This document shows, one piece after another, positions 12,542-23,500 of a DNA stretch of 64,000 nucleotides (within the stretch, counting starts at the first letter, position 1; every line of letters begins with the position of its first letter). A program made the position numbers and the translations under genes. Origin of the DNA: Anaspis maculata (lineage: Eukaryota; Arthropoda; Insecta; Coleoptera; Scraptiidae). The stretch covers positions 82,877,277-82,941,276 of the forward strand of contig OX421961.1 of the NCBI GenBank assembly GCA_949128115.1, given 5' to 3'. The notes under the pieces were generated by a model. The model worked only from the letters and a program-made list of their open reading frames with translations, did no database searches and had not been told where the DNA came from.

Positions 12542-15500
12542 CAACAACAACAACAACAACCAGCAATGAGTAATCCACACATTGGAAAGATCGCCGACTA
12601 CGAACCAGCTAGTGGTTAGTTTTTACTTTATTGCGTGAAAATGCATTTTCGCTCTTTCCACTAAGGTGAAGAGTACTTTTTAGATTCATTTTCATTATGC
12701 GGGTGTATACACACAGTCCGGAGGTTTATGGTTCTAACTTTGCACTTGCTGCAAGGAGTAACTTGCTGATAGAAGCATGAAACTTGGCCTATTTATTCTC
12801 TAAAACCTGCTGAACAATCGTGACTATGGATCCGGTAGGCCCCGTGAAATGCGACGACTCCCCATGAAGGAGCTCAGTCAAACTCAATTTCATTGCTTTG
12901 TTAATGAACGACTATTTGTCCAATAATTTAAATCACTTAAATTAATTTTAATCTTGAGATTTCTGCAATTTTTACACAAGTTTCGTAATTAGAAGAAAAT
13001 CTCTACGCCACTGTTAGTTTCTCTGACCACTATCACTAGTTTGCCATACCTCCGATACATATGGAGGAGGGCGTAGCGTGTTGAGTAGGCCGCTCCAGCC
13101 GGGTGATAACTCGACTGCAGCATCGTTGGCCGCTGCCAAGAGTTGGATGGGTGTCTAGGTGTCTTTCATCTGATTCGAAGCCGGTCTGGAACTCCTCCTC
13201 GGGTGGTCTTAGGCAAACCCCCTGAGTATAGGCGATTTACATTTAAAAAATGCCACCTGGTGTAGAGCTCGGTACTTGATCGTAGAGGAATTTTTTGAGA
13301 GGAACACATACTCCGACGTCTAGTAGCCTAGGTGGGCACTAGTAGATACCTGCAATACCCACATTATTGACATGGAAATTTGACAAGTAGAAATAATGTG
13401 AAAAGGGGTTTGCATTTGTGTCTCTTAATTCATGTTATGGTCAGCGTATTTAGCAGGCTTGTAGTAGATCTAGCTCCAGAGGTGCGCAGCTGAAAGACTA
13501 CGCCTCCAGCAATGCACTACATTGCGGTAAAAAAAGACAACGTTTACGTCCCGAACACAAAGGTAGCTACGGCGAGCTTATTAGAATGAAAAAATGCGGA
13601 TCTCCAGCTGAAGTCCCAAGCAGAAAATCTTTAGAAAAAAGCGAGGAAAAAAGGTAGGTGGTGGTTGACTCTGCACGGCCAGCCCGAGGTGATTTTTTCT
13701 TGGCTGGCAGGCTGGCTTGTTGCAAGGCTGGTCGACGGGCTTGTGTGTTTCCCTCCGTGCGGATGTGACAGTCTGTTGCTCTTCCTTGGGCGGAAGCTAT
13801 GGGTGATTTAGAGAAAGGTCTGCGACGACGCTGGTCATCAACATAGGGCCCAAAAAAGAGCCTACGGGGTCCCAAGGGTCCGCGGGAACAAAAGTTTGCT
13901 TGTAGTGGACTGCACAAGACAGCAAAGTGACAGTTTTGACGTGCCACCAATTGACGTAACAGCCGACGTTGCCTGCGGCAACTTACACCTCTTCTTACAA
14001 TTAATTCCCTAAAACTTCCTCTACGAAACGGCCATTTTCCCCAATAAGGTCAATCGCCCCGTGCGAAGTACAGAGTGGGGGTAACGAAACCGATCACAGC
14101 GCTGTATGTGGACAAAAAGAGCAACATTGATGAATTTTTTCAAGTTAACTTGTTCCAACTCGTTTTCATCCAAATTAACACATCGGATTCGAGTTTAGAA
14201 GATTGAATTTAGTCGGAACAGATACCAAACTTGTAATCAGTTCTATGTGGTCCAGGAAAAAATGAACCACGTAGGCAAGCTTCACCCCCCCCCCCCACGA
14301 GCCTCCTTCGAAAATTATCGACACTTTTTGTACCAAAATGATATCGACGGGATATAATGCGCCGAATGGAGTATTATACTAAAAAAATGTTTTGATTGAA
14401 ATGGAAACTACATTGGAAAATAATTGACCCGTGTTTTTTTATTCAGTCAAAAACCGTACCGTTTGGGCGCAATAAATAAATAACATCAACTATAGGCTGT
14501 CTGATTTCTACATGATTCTAGTGGGCTGTGTTTCTGGTCGCCATCGGCCGATCGCGGCCTGAATCGCAGCTCACTAGAATCATGTTGAAATCAGACAGCC
14601 TATAGTTCTGACGTCACAGCGAGTCACCGCCTATACTGCCTGTGTAAATGACGTCAGAAATAGGCAGAATATAGGAATTTCGTTTATTTATTGCGGCCAA
14701 ACGATACGATTTTTGGCTGAATAAAAAAATACGGGTCAGTTATTTTTCAATATAGTTTCTGATTCCATCGAAAAAAAGAAAATTTTTCAAAATTATAATA
14801 CTCTATTACGATGTACCGGGTGTTTATAAACGTCTGTGATCACATCGCCTTTGGAATCCGCTCTCGATCACTACAATTGCGCCTGTTACTACGTTTTTCG
14901 GCCTGACCCAAGCCTGCCGCGATCACAGTCTCTTATAAACACCCCGTATTTGCATCCAATGTATTGACGGGTTTCAGCCCTTCCATTTTAAGTTGCAATT
15001 TTTCACCCCCTTTCCAATAACTCAAAACCCCTGGTGCGATTTTTGGCGATTTTATCTTTATTGTACTACGAGTCACATTTTTAAAATCCGAAAAAACTGG
15101 ATTTTGAAGGACTGTGTCTTTTGCTAGGAGGGTCTTTTGTCATATTTTGACGAGATCTATCCATAGTTCAATATTTTTTTGCTACAATCGCTGAATTAGG
15201 TACCCTGTATAGTTAATAAATTCATTTACATAGATTCGATTATTTTGGTTCTCAAAATTGCGATTTTCAACTTTTTAACGTAATTTTCACCCTGTATTCA
15301 ACCTATCGGATCCATAGTCACGATTTTTCAACAGTTTTCAGAGAATAGGTATGTCAAGTTTCATGATTTTGTCACCAAGTGCAAATTTCAGACCAATTTG
15401 TCCCTAAACGTCGGGTTTACTAAATTGATGGGTGGTCTATCCTTCCATCATTATTCTTAGTGACCGTAAAGTTTTCGCATGGTTTTAAACTTCACACCTA

Positions 15501-15860
15501 ATGTCCAAAATACTGATGGTTTTGTCACTTCCAGGTCAATTTGTGAGCCCTTACTCAGCCAGGACATCCCAAACGTTGATATACTCGTCAGAAGCGGGAT
15601 CTGTAAATAACCCTCCTCAGCGTCACATAGGTTCAGTACACGACATGGACCCCGTGAATCACAATTACGGCTCCTTAGGACGAATTTACAGAGCCATGTA
15701 CGATTATGAGGCACAGGATGACGACGAGGTCAGCTTCCAAGATGGGGATTTGATTGTGAACGTCAGCAGCATTGATGGTGGTTGGATGACGGGGGAAGTC
15801 CAGCGCACGGGTCAAGTCGGCATGTTGCCAGCCAACTACGTCCAAATGGTAAACATATAA
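439..15860 (+). CDS. Lasp: Lasp, LIM and SH3 domain protein (nebulin family), four coding exons
   Basis: Predicted coding exons are 439..507, 894..988, 12067..12614 and 15535..15860. All have GT-AG borders and consistent phase, giving 345 aa. The LIM domain uses C5, C8, H26, C29, C32, C35, C53 and H56. Two nebulin repeats follow at about residues 66-135. Next is a low-complexity linker rich in Pro, His and Gln (about 150-225, with a long Gln tract near 195-220). A C-terminal SH3 domain spans 287-345, with the ALYDY-type motif (AMYDYEAQ), the GGW tryptophan segment and the closing PANYV. Lasp proteins bind F-actin through LIM-nebulin and recruit proline-rich partners such as zyxin-type proteins through SH3, at adhesions and muscle attachment. 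Intron 1 is 386 bp, intron 2 about 11.1 kb and intron 3 about 2.9 kb. Alternative exons may hide in the long introns. Identity is strong; the exact linker exons are less certain. Confidence 0.95.
508..1635. other. Lasp intron 1, exon 2 and start of intron 2, otherwise low-information DNA
   Basis: Intron 1 (508..893) ends in a long T tract followed by CAG at 891-893. Exon 2 is 894..988. From 989 to about 1635 the sequence is AT-rich intron 2 with no family I can match elsewhere in the window and no coding signal. Confidence 0.4.
1636..2652 (+). mobile_element. Dispersed repeat family carrying a GTCC microsatellite, copy 1
   Basis: It starts with a conserved block (about 1636-1670, AGCGCACTTCTCC then GGGAAGGC) followed by a GTCC tetranucleotide tract at about 1675-1713. 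After that come two diverged sub-repeats of about 430 bp, each containing a CCAAGAAAA..CTTG motif and a CAATAATAACA motif. A second copy in the same orientation lies at about 6413..7240, and an inverted piece at about 4905..5090. This copy is interrupted by the Harbinger-like MITE at 2298..2475 and abuts a TIR element at 2653. There is no coding capacity. The superfamily is unknown and the borders are approximate. Confidence 0.6.
2298..2475. mobile_element. PIF/Harbinger-like MITE, copy 1
   Basis: A 178-bp element with long terminal inverted repeats beginning AGGTGCGTTCAGT, and an inner arm containing GCGGCTAAATAAGC and its complement. It is flanked by a perfect TAA on both sides (2295-2297 and 2476-2478). 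A TWA target duplication is the hallmark of PIF/Harbinger elements. Related copies are at 26965..27131 and 43549..43718. There is no coding capacity, so it must have been mobilised in trans. It sits inside the GTCC-repeat family copy. Confidence 0.75.
2653..3399. mobile_element. Non-autonomous TIR element with internal palindrome, copy A
   Basis: It begins AATACACAATATTGCGC and ends with the inverted counterpart GCAATATTGTGTATT. An inverse-oriented copy of similar length lies at 42349..43069. Both carry an internal palindrome (here 2741..2921) whose arms start GGGCCGCTATTCTTGAATCG. I see no transposase. The superfamily cannot be fixed because the flanks do not give a clear target duplication. 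Confidence 0.65.
3880..4520 (+). repeat. Tandem array, ~115-bp unit with GCCGCCATCTTGG motifs, array 1
   Basis: After a leader shared with 7670-7868, at least four units of about 110-118 bp follow. The repeated core is CCGCCATCTTGGCTGCCAT or a close variant, at about 4071, 4188 (shortened), 4306 and 4415. Each core is followed by TTGAAAT, an ATGAAACTT block and a GTACGATCATTCT block. The array is the tail of a dispersed repeat within Lasp intron 2. The core resembles the YY1/Pleiohomeotic consensus. That is a sequence match only. Confidence 0.65.
4521..5090. repeat. Repeat fragment with open frame, then inverted GTCC-family piece
   Basis: An open frame runs through 4342..4881, but its start overlaps the tandem array and its TGTCTGTCTG tract recurs in other repeat families. 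I treat it as transposon-derived rather than a host gene. From about 4905 to 5090 the sequence is the reverse complement of the GTCC-repeat family (GGAC tetranucleotides at about 5007-5042, ending AGTGCGCT). Confidence 0.45.
5981..6253. mobile_element. TA-flanked MITE, about 273 bp
   Basis: The terminal inverted repeats GGGTGATTGCATG (5981) and CATGCAATCACCC (ending 6253) are perfect and flanked by TA on both sides (5979-5980 and 6254-6255). There is no coding capacity. A TA target duplication fits a Tc1/mariner-type source, but the short ends alone do not prove it. Intron 2 from 5091 to 5980 holds nothing else I recognise. Confidence 0.55.
6413..7240 (+). mobile_element. GTCC-microsatellite repeat family, copy 2
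   Basis: Same orientation and layout as the copy at 1636. It has the conserved AGCGCACTTCTCC leader, a shorter GTCC tract (about 6455-6478) and two internal sub-repeats. This copy lacks the MITE found in copy 1, so it shows the uninterrupted structure. No protein is encoded. Confidence 0.6.
7520..8520 (+). repeat. Tandem array, ~115-bp unit with GCCGCCATCTTGG motifs, array 2
   Basis: It starts near a TCTG tetranucleotide tract (about 7540-7580). A leader shared with 3891-4068 follows, then about six tandem units with cores at about 7870, 7990, 8107, 8225, 8325 and 8442. The first three keep CCATCTTGG; the later three are degraded. Unit spacing is about 110-120 bp. The whole lies in Lasp intron 2. 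Confidence 0.65.
8521..10200. other. Lasp intron 2 segment without recognised genes
   Basis: From 8521 to about 9470 the sequence is AT-rich with no clear repeat. From about 9480 to 10130 it becomes GT-rich on the + strand, with recurring TTGTGT and GTGTCTT words, like an old low-complexity or decayed repeat. The open frames here (for example 9526..9765 on -) show no recognisable domain or splice structure. Confidence 0.35.
10210..11900. mobile_element. AT-palindromic repeat split by a foldback insertion
   Basis: The outer parts (about 10210-10667 and 11714-11900) are rich in the words ATATCA and TGATATAT and carry a GTCT tetranucleotide tract (about 10248-10275). The right part resumes with a diverged GTCTGTCTG and the GAAATTAAG..TGTACTCCT block also seen at 7590-7615. 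Between them sits the foldback at 10670..11711. Borders of the outer repeat are approximate. Confidence 0.4.
10670..11711. mobile_element. Foldback element, 1042 bp, CAGGGTGGTC termini
   Basis: The element is almost one large palindrome. The left end CAGGGTGGTCCTCG mirrors the right end (GACCACCCTG), and the arms match through about 450 bp each, including the AAGGGGACTTTCTCC block and its complement. TA flanks both ends. No reading frame of note is present. The same type of terminus occurs at 28587, 35177, 36481 and 58375. Part of its interior (the CGCCACTTTC region) recurs at 31680 and 58970. Confidence 0.75.
13083..13170 (+). repeat. Weak 5S rRNA-like stretch
   Basis: The segment has CAGCATCG followed about 25 bp later by TTGGATGGGTG. 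That is the order and approximate spacing of the 5S rRNA internal promoter A box and C box. The rest does not match well. The stretch at about 59785-59905 is a better example. It may derive from a 5S-headed SINE. Confidence 0.3.
14385..14785. mobile_element. Inverted-repeat element with nested palindrome
   Basis: The arms at about 14392-14485 and 14686-14775 are inverted copies of each other (they share TTATTCAGTCAAAAACCGTA-type sequence with a few mismatches, and AATAAATAAA). Inside, 14491..14604 is a second, near-perfect palindrome beginning TATAGGCTGTCTGATTTC. There is no coding capacity. It may be one element or one inserted in another. Confidence 0.55.
14816..14946. mobile_element. Short foldback, 131 bp, CCGGGTGTTTATAA termini
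   Basis: The ends CCGGGTGTTTATAA and TTATAAACACCCCG are inverted copies with TA on both sides. The inner arms hold GTGATCACA and GATCACAG. It is a small relative, by shape and TA target, of the larger foldbacks in this window. Confidence 0.5.
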
Positions 15861-16576
15861 TAAACCTCAAGATGGAAACACAGCTGGCAACGAAATTGTC
15901 TCACCAAACCGCCTCTCTATCCAGAGGGGATATAGGGATCATGTTCTTGCAAGTCATCACAATTCGAAATTTTGTCACCAGTAATAAAAATTAGAAAAAG
16001 CCGGGCGATAAAGACTCAAGGAGTAAGAAGGGCTCGCCCGCGCTCAAAAAATTTCGCAATGCTATGTGACAATAAATTTTAAAGCCCACATTTTAGCGAT
16101 GTAAAAACTTCGCCATAGCTTGCCATGGAAATTAGTCTTTACAGCCCTTCTTTTTTCAAGTACAGAGTGATTACTGGCGTTCTGAACTTTTCCACCAGTA
16201 GTTAAATTGTGTAAGCATTCACTGTCGAGCATTCTAAAGTATATGCCTTTTTTAGAATCTACAGACACATTCTGTAAAAACTAATCACCAAAAGTTTTGA
16301 ACGAGTTTTCTAAGTCATCAAAAAGTATCGAAGATTTAACTATTGTGCTTTTTATCATTTTTGACGTTTTGGAGAAAAGACGCCAGCCTATCACGCTGTT
16401 ATTTTTTAACAAAAATCATATTTATTTCCCATTCCATGCAATTAATTACGCATTCCGTGCTAGCGTTTACATTATACAGTAAATATTACTAAAACCAAAA
16501 GATCTGTGCCTTTTTAAAATGCCTTTTTGTACATAAAATTTCAATATGGCAATGTATTTTTGATAAATGCATTATA
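15861..16576. other. Lasp 3' UTR and intergenic DNA
   Basis: It follows the Lasp stop codon (15858-15860). AATAAA occurs at about 15859 (overlapping the stop) and within CAATAAATT near 16070; the second is a plausible polyadenylation signal. No other gene is evident. Confidence 0.35.
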
Positions 16577-17305
16577 CTGGGTGTTCAAAATTGATTATCT
16601 TCGCCGTCTTTCGTAAATAGCGGTTGCAACTGGCCAGCATCGCTTCACTGAAATTATTTTGAAATGCCGTACTAACGAAACTGATAGACGTCACGTCACA
16701 CTGACTGATTGATTAATGATGAACAAACAACCCAACGAAACATGAGAGCATCACGCATATCTGTGAGCGTAGAACTAGCGGTCTTTAGTAGCTGATGTTT
16801 GTATTAGCGAGAATAGCGTGAGTCTGCGCTCACAGGTGGGAAAGGTCGATTGACCAGCTGTCGGTAGCTATCCATTATCCGTGCCATCACTGTTTCCTCG
16901 CATTTTCCATCAGTAACCTCGGGTTCCATCAAACTTTATCAACGCGATAACTTTATTACTCTCATAGTAACTAAGCAACTGGCCATCCTATTGGCTGGTG
17001 CATAGTAACTATCAGCGTGATAGATTTAATCTGCTCTTGAAATTTTGGTGGAACTCGAGGTTAGTGTGACATGATGTATATCACTTTCGTTACAATGAGC
17101 CGCTTTCCATTCAACAAATCGAATAACTCTGAGTAGATCCAACTGATCCGTTACCATAGAAACAGGTAGTTGGATCAGTTGAATGGGAAGCGTCTCTGAA
17201 TTTCAAAATGAATCTCAGAATGATTTCACTGAAGCGGCGCAGGCTAGTTACAGGATAGGCGCCATTTCCAAAAGGCGGCGAAGACATTCAATTTTGAACA
17301 CCCAG
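16577..17305. mobile_element. Foldback element, 729 bp, CTGGGTGTTCAAAA termini
   Basis: The ends CTGGGTGTTCAAAATTGA and the inverted partner are flanked by TA. The outer arms of about 120 bp match with small gaps (CTTCGCCG against CGGCGAAG; TTCACTGAAATTATTTTGAAAT against its partner). The middle is less symmetric and carries GGATCAGTT and TTACCATAG blocks. It lies between the 3' ends of Lasp and the CCDC13-like gene. Confidence 0.6.
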
Positions 17306-17534
17306 TACAAGTATATTATATATAAAATGAATATAAATAATAACATTATTATTATAGTTGAGATGAGAAAATGCATGTGGTGCTTGAGTCTTCACCCTTT
17401 AATTTACAGTAATCATTTCCTTTCTGTTGTATAATTGTATAGGATTCATAATACACATTTTAAAAAAATTAAATTATGCTTTGATTTTTGGAATTATATT
17501 TAGGTGTTAATGTTGGATAAAATGTAATCACCAC

Positions 17535-20500
17535 TCATTTCATGTTGCATTCGTAGTTTCGGAGGATATTGGCGAACTCCTGTAAGTCTTGTTTGCGTTC
17601 GTGCGTTTCGATTTCCAAGCGGGTAGTTAGAGCCTTTATGTTCTCCTCTGCCAGTTCTAGTTGGTCTTTGATCGATTCGATTTCAATGGGGCTCATCGTG
17701 TGTGCGCTAGATTTGTAACCCATCCTGGAGCTGTTCAGCTCTAGGCGAGCCATGTTAGCTTCAAGTTTGGCACCTCTTTGACGTTCATATTTAAGCAAGC
17801 TTTGCGTCTTCATATGAGCATCTCGTTCTTCTTCCAAACGTTTGTTTATTACAGTGGAAAGCTCTAAGAGGCGCAGCCGCTCCACTTCCAAGTGATTAAG
17901 GACTTTCGCACCAAAAGCTGGACCCTAAGTGGGAAATTCAAATTCAAAATTGTTTTGGAATCAATTATACTATTGGATCGAAATAATTGAGAGTGAGTCA
18001 TTCACATCCACAGTGGGTGTGAGTGAGTAAGTGAATACTTGGAACGTTGCGGCGGAGAACGTGGAACTAGGATAGAAAGTATGAGTCACTCAGTTATCCA
18101 CGCTCCAAGTGTTCACTTACTCACACCCACTGTGGATATGAATGAGTCACTCTCAATTATTTTGATCCAATAGTATAATTGGCCACTAGTAATGACTAAT
18201 CCAATCTTTTACAGTAATTTGCTGTTGGAAAGAGCGAACCGAATTCGCAGACACTGATGTTTTAGTCGTAAGACAAAAACGGCTGTAACGTTACACTTTG
18301 TGACAAATATGCCACTTGGTAAAAGCTCGATTATATACTTTTGGTCGATACAACGTCGATAGTGATTGGTTACGTCTCTGTTTACGCTTCCGTCGACTCT
18401 GGCTTAAGATTCATCATGTCCTAAAGCCTAAAGTACAATAATTCGAGAGATGGCGCCATCCCGGATCGGTACCATAGGGCGAAACAAGCAGACTAAACCC
18501 AGCTAGAAAGGTGTATACAGTCGACCGATACATTAAAATAGGATTCACCTTGCAAAAAGTTGTGGAGTCGAAAATTTGCAATCTGGTACGGTTTTTGTCC
18601 TGATTAGCATACTGAGTTTTCGAATTCGGCAAGCCGTCGCTCACTCCTCGACATTGAAAAGATGGTGCCGAAGGACCCAAAAAGACCCTAGTTTTACCAA
18701 TTTAATGTTCATCGCCGCTCTACCCACCACATTGGAATCATTTGTCTCTATTGGAACACTTGATACCATTCGCTGCCACGCCAGTGCTGTTTTTTGCGGG
18801 TCAAAACAAACAATTTTGGTAATTATTGACGACCACTACTTCTCGACTTCAGCCACCAACTTTTCACGGTAGGTAGACACCACCACAACATCACTTTCGT
18901 CGACCGTAGTTTCCTGGGGAAACCACTATTTCCACAGATTTACTCCTTCTTTCCATTACTTATCCACCAATGTCCTACGACGTAAGTACAGGCAGAAGGA
19001 AGCCTCCTACATAGCTGTTTAATTGGTTGCCTAACTCTTGGAAAATTCTAGCAATGTTATAGTATCCGTGGTTATAGTGTAATGCTTCTTTGCAGGATAA
19101 GTAATGGAAGGAAGGAACAAAAGAAGGATAAGTAATGGAAAGAAGGAACATTTTACACTTTCCTATTGCTGTGTTCTTTTTCTATAAAATGTTCCTTCTT
19201 ACTCCCCGTCCCGTTAGTTTGAAAAGATAGAGGTTATTCGGAAAAACTTGGAAAGTCTGTGGAAGTAGTGGTTTCCCCAGGAAACTACGGTCGACGAAAG
19301 TGATGTTGTGGTGGTGTCTACCTACCGTGAAAAGTTGGTGGCTGAAGTCGAGAAGTAGTGGTCGTCAATAATTACCACAATTTTTCCGGCTTTGTTATTT
19401 TTCTTGATTTGAAAAGATTTTCTTCTCATGCAGAAGTATGGCAAACTGACTTGACTCAAATTGATTTCCATCAACTTCTTGAGCTCGTTCTGATCTCATG
19501 ATATTCATAACAGCATTTACTGATAGGAGGGTGCACTGCAGGAAATGTTAAATTATTGCCAACACCGAATTCAAGAGTCGTTTCCATTGTTGTCAACGAT
19601 CAGAAAATTTAATTTCAACAGGAATTCAGAGCGCGCGTAAATCTGCAAAGCCGCATCTAAACACCTGAAAATAGTCCGTCACCAACAGTAGTCCGGAGGT
19701 TAGTGACATGAACCTTGCACTTGGTGACAAAACCACAAAAATTGGTAGGATGGTCCACAAGACCGTGCTCTTTTGATTGAGAAGGAGCGTCACACAATTT
19801 TTTTCTCGGGGGTCCACTGAACCACTTTTCAATATCGCTATACCCAATGAAAAGGAAACGTACCGAGAGTTCATAAATTAAATGGGTCAAGGGTGCCTGT
19901 GAATTCAAAAACGTCTGTCGAAACTAGCGTAATCCTTTTGTAGTAAATTTGTCAAACTTTGACAAGTTACGTCCCATTTTATTGATATCTGATCTGCCAT
20001 AAGTGCACGAGAATACTTCAAGTTTGAAAATATTCCCCGATCATGTAAGTTTTGTGCCCTGCCGTAAAAACCACATTTAAAATGTTCCGAAAACGAAAAC
20101 TGCGACTGGTTTGACAAATTACGATAACCAAAAAATTACAGACATCAAATGAACGATGCTAGTTCCGACAGATGTTTTCAAAGTCACAGGCACCCTTGAC
20201 CCATTTAATTAATGAACGCTCGGTATGTCTTGAACCTTAACAGCATCAGTCACCATGTCGCTATCGTTCTTCCCTGTTCAAAAAAAAAGTCTTCGGCTAG
20301 TACGAAAAATTTTTCTTTTTTTTTTCACCTACAAGAACATGAAAAATTAGCGCTTTTGATGTCTTTTCCCACATTTCTGCATCAGCTTGTTCCATTTATG
20401 AAGTCAAAAATGCGAGGGACCTATTTTCGGCAGAATGCCAAGCAAAGAAGTGAGCAATTTTCACTGCCCAGTTTAACAGAGTTTTTTTTTTATATTCCCA

Positions 20501-23500
20501 ATCGATATTACTGATACCATTACTAGAGAAAAATAGGTTGCCCTATCCTCTAACAATATTTCAAAACTTCAAACACGGACCACACGTAAAAATCCTGTAG
20601 AAATTCTTTTATCAAGAGCGGTCAGGTTTTCAGTTCTCAGTTGTACCCATTCCGGGCAAAATGAAGCAGGTAGCTGCAAAAGTTTTCTGCACAACTGGTT
20701 TTCACGGCAAGCAGTGCTGTTATTATTTTGGACCGGCATCCCACTTTTCAACTTTACCCGAGTAGACCCTTTTATGACGTCCTGGTCATTGACAATGAGT
20801 GTTTGACCCGCATGTCCTGAGCAAAGTACTTTTGGCTTGGCAGTCCTTATTACGTACTCGCGACAGTGCTAGAAGCATTTTACGGCCCTCAATAAAAATT
20901 AGTCTACGGGATTTTTGCGTGCGGTACCTACCGCATTTAAAATCTTGAAATATTGCTAGAGGACAGTCCAACCTATTTTTCCTTAGTAATGGTACCAGTA
21001 ATAAGTAATATCGATTGGAAATATTGAAAAAACCGCTGTCGAACTGGGCAGTGAAAATTGCTCACTTCTTTGCTTGGCATTCTCCCGAAAATAGGTCTCT
21101 CGCATTTTCGACTTCATACATGGAATAAGCTGATGCGAAAATGTGGGAAAAGACAACAAACGCGCCAATTTTTCAGGTTCTTGTAGGTGAAAAAAAAAAA
21201 ATGAAAACAAATTTTTCGCACTAGCCGAAGACCTTATTTTTTTTTCAACAGTGAAGAACGATAGCGACATGGTGACTGAGACTGATGCTGTTAAGGTTTA
21301 TGGTAGAGTCATACGTTTCCTTTTCATTGGGTATAGCGATATTAAAAAGTGGTTCCGTAGGGGCTCCACGACTCCTTTCAAATTTCAAGGCCCCCCCCTA
21401 GAAAACATCTGCGTGCATGGCGCTCCTTTTCAATCGAAAGAGCACGGTCTTGGGGGTTATCCATCTAAGGGTTATCCTACCAATTTTTGTGCCTTTGTCA
21501 TCAAATGCAAGGTTCACTTGATTTTTTGTCACTAACCTCCGGACTACACGTTGAATTTGGATTTTCATATTTCCGCATAAGAAAAATCTTTTCAAAATCA
21601 AGAAAAACTAAAGACGTTTGTCGAAGAAATTTTTTTTTGAAGTGAAACTTCTATTCTCGCGCCTAGATCATAACACACAACTAACGCAGAACCACACATG
21701 GGAGTGAAATTGATTTATAGCATCAGTGGTTGTAACGAACGCCTGTAACGTTGTCTTGTCTGACCTTGGGGTTACCAGCGTCGTCCCAGGAAATAGAAGA
21801 AAAGCTGATGCGGCGTTCGCTGCGTTCGGTTCTATTTTTTACTAATCGCCGACACTGGACTGCTCTTCGTGTTGTCGTACTGTTGACCCGACAGGAATGG
21901 TTCTCGACTTGGTTTGAATAGATTCGAGCGGATGGGATTTATTATAGGCGGTATAGGGAGGTATATTCAGGGCCGGGCTTAGCAGGTGTGCAGTGCGTTC
22001 CGGCGCGCGCGGGTATGTATGGCAGGCGGCAAGTTATAGGGGCGGTAATATAATAATAAAGTTGAATTTCGAAGGATTCTTTTCATTCCCGCATTTGGTG
22101 GGGCTCTCCACTGCCGGTGAGGGGGGCGGCAATTTTTCGGTGGCACGCAGGCGGCAAAGAAGCCAGGCCCGGCCCTGGGTATATTCTTCAACGGACGTTT
22201 ACAATTCAAAAATAAAATCGAATGCCGCACACCCAAATGTAGACACAACTTTCAGGTACATATTATGTACCTATTAAGCAGGAAAGCAGGAGTGGATGAT
22301 TAAAGCCCAGAGGGGAAAAAGAATTTTCGACAATTGAGGCTGAAACAGTTGCTTAATGTTCTAGATGTCAGCTGATTGTATAGCGATGATATTACACTGG
22401 TTTGATAATCAAATTTTTATGTATGGAAATTGATTTTTGACATTATTCTTCGTTAATTTTTTGAATGGGTTGATTTCACCTCGATTAAATGTGACATTCT
22501 AAATATAAGTACGGTGGCGAGCACATAACTGGAAATACTCATATCAATTCTGTCAATATTTCAATTTAACCTACGGCCTTATTTTGATTGGAGAAGATGA
22601 TATCGTAGGAACTCTAGATAACCACGTAGTTACCTCAAATCACATTCACGAGGTATCTACCTACATACCTATGTAAATACCTATGTATTTTATATTTTTT
22701 CAAATAAAATTAATACCGGATCGAGTTTTCCAAACGACATTCTTATACTTTGTGGAGATTATTAGATTGCCATGCTGTGCTTGCCAGAACACAGTTTCCA
22801 CCGTGCTGTAATCTAACGGGGAAAATTGTACAGTGAGAAAATCCGTCACGATGTCACATTCGCATATAATTATTTGTGGAGAATATTATTGATGAAAATA
22901 GATATTTATTGTATTAGGGGTATGAGTGAGACTTCATGTGACGGAGAATGGGAGTTTTGGCGCCGAGCGCAGCGAGAAAAGAAACAAAAGAAGTCTAATC
23001 GTGAAAAAATCATGTCGAAAGTATTCTGCCCTTTGAGTGACTCATGATAATAATAATAATAATAAGATTGATAGTAAGAAAAACAAGATGATACAAACCG
23101 TTAGGGAGCAGAGCGGGAGTACGAAAAGAACACCTCTTCGAACGTTGTTTGCTGATTGATTCATATCTATAGAAGTTTCACTTCTTCCGAGGGTGACTAT
23201 GGTCACGCACCCACGTTTTTCTAATCGCGAAGAATTGTCTGGCGTGGAGAGAATGCTATCAAGAGTTTCAATTATAGTCATATATGGTTATACATTGTGG
23301 TCGGTGCGACGGTGATGAACAGTGAATTGGTAAAAAGTGATGCTTTTTGGGTCCTTCAGCAGCAACTTTTCAAAGTGGATGAGCGAGCGGTGGTTTGCCG
23401 AATCCGAAAACTTGGTATGTTGATCAGGAGACAAAACTTTACTAAAGAGATCGTAAATTTTCGACTCTTCGCGACCTTTCGCGAGATGGGACATACCCGC

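Larger units (their letters stand above)
12615..15534. other. Lasp intron 3, repeat-bearing
   Basis: It contains a 5S-like stretch (about 13083-13170), a GC-richer stretch with an unsupported - strand open frame (13567..13950), an inverted-repeat element (14385..14785) with a nested palindrome, and a short foldback (14816..14946). 14950-15430 holds sequence of the kind found beside foldbacks elsewhere. No additional exon is evident. Confidence 0.5.

Noticed and set aside
12047..12580. Long open frames on - rich in Leu or Val
   Set aside because: They are the reverse-strand reading of the Lasp poly-Gln/His linker exon; the composition is an artefact of CAG and CAC repeats.
13567..13950. 127-codon frame on - in Lasp intron 3
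   Set aside because: Composition is Arg/Pro/Ser rich with no recognisable domain or splice context; likely chance in a GC-richer stretch.
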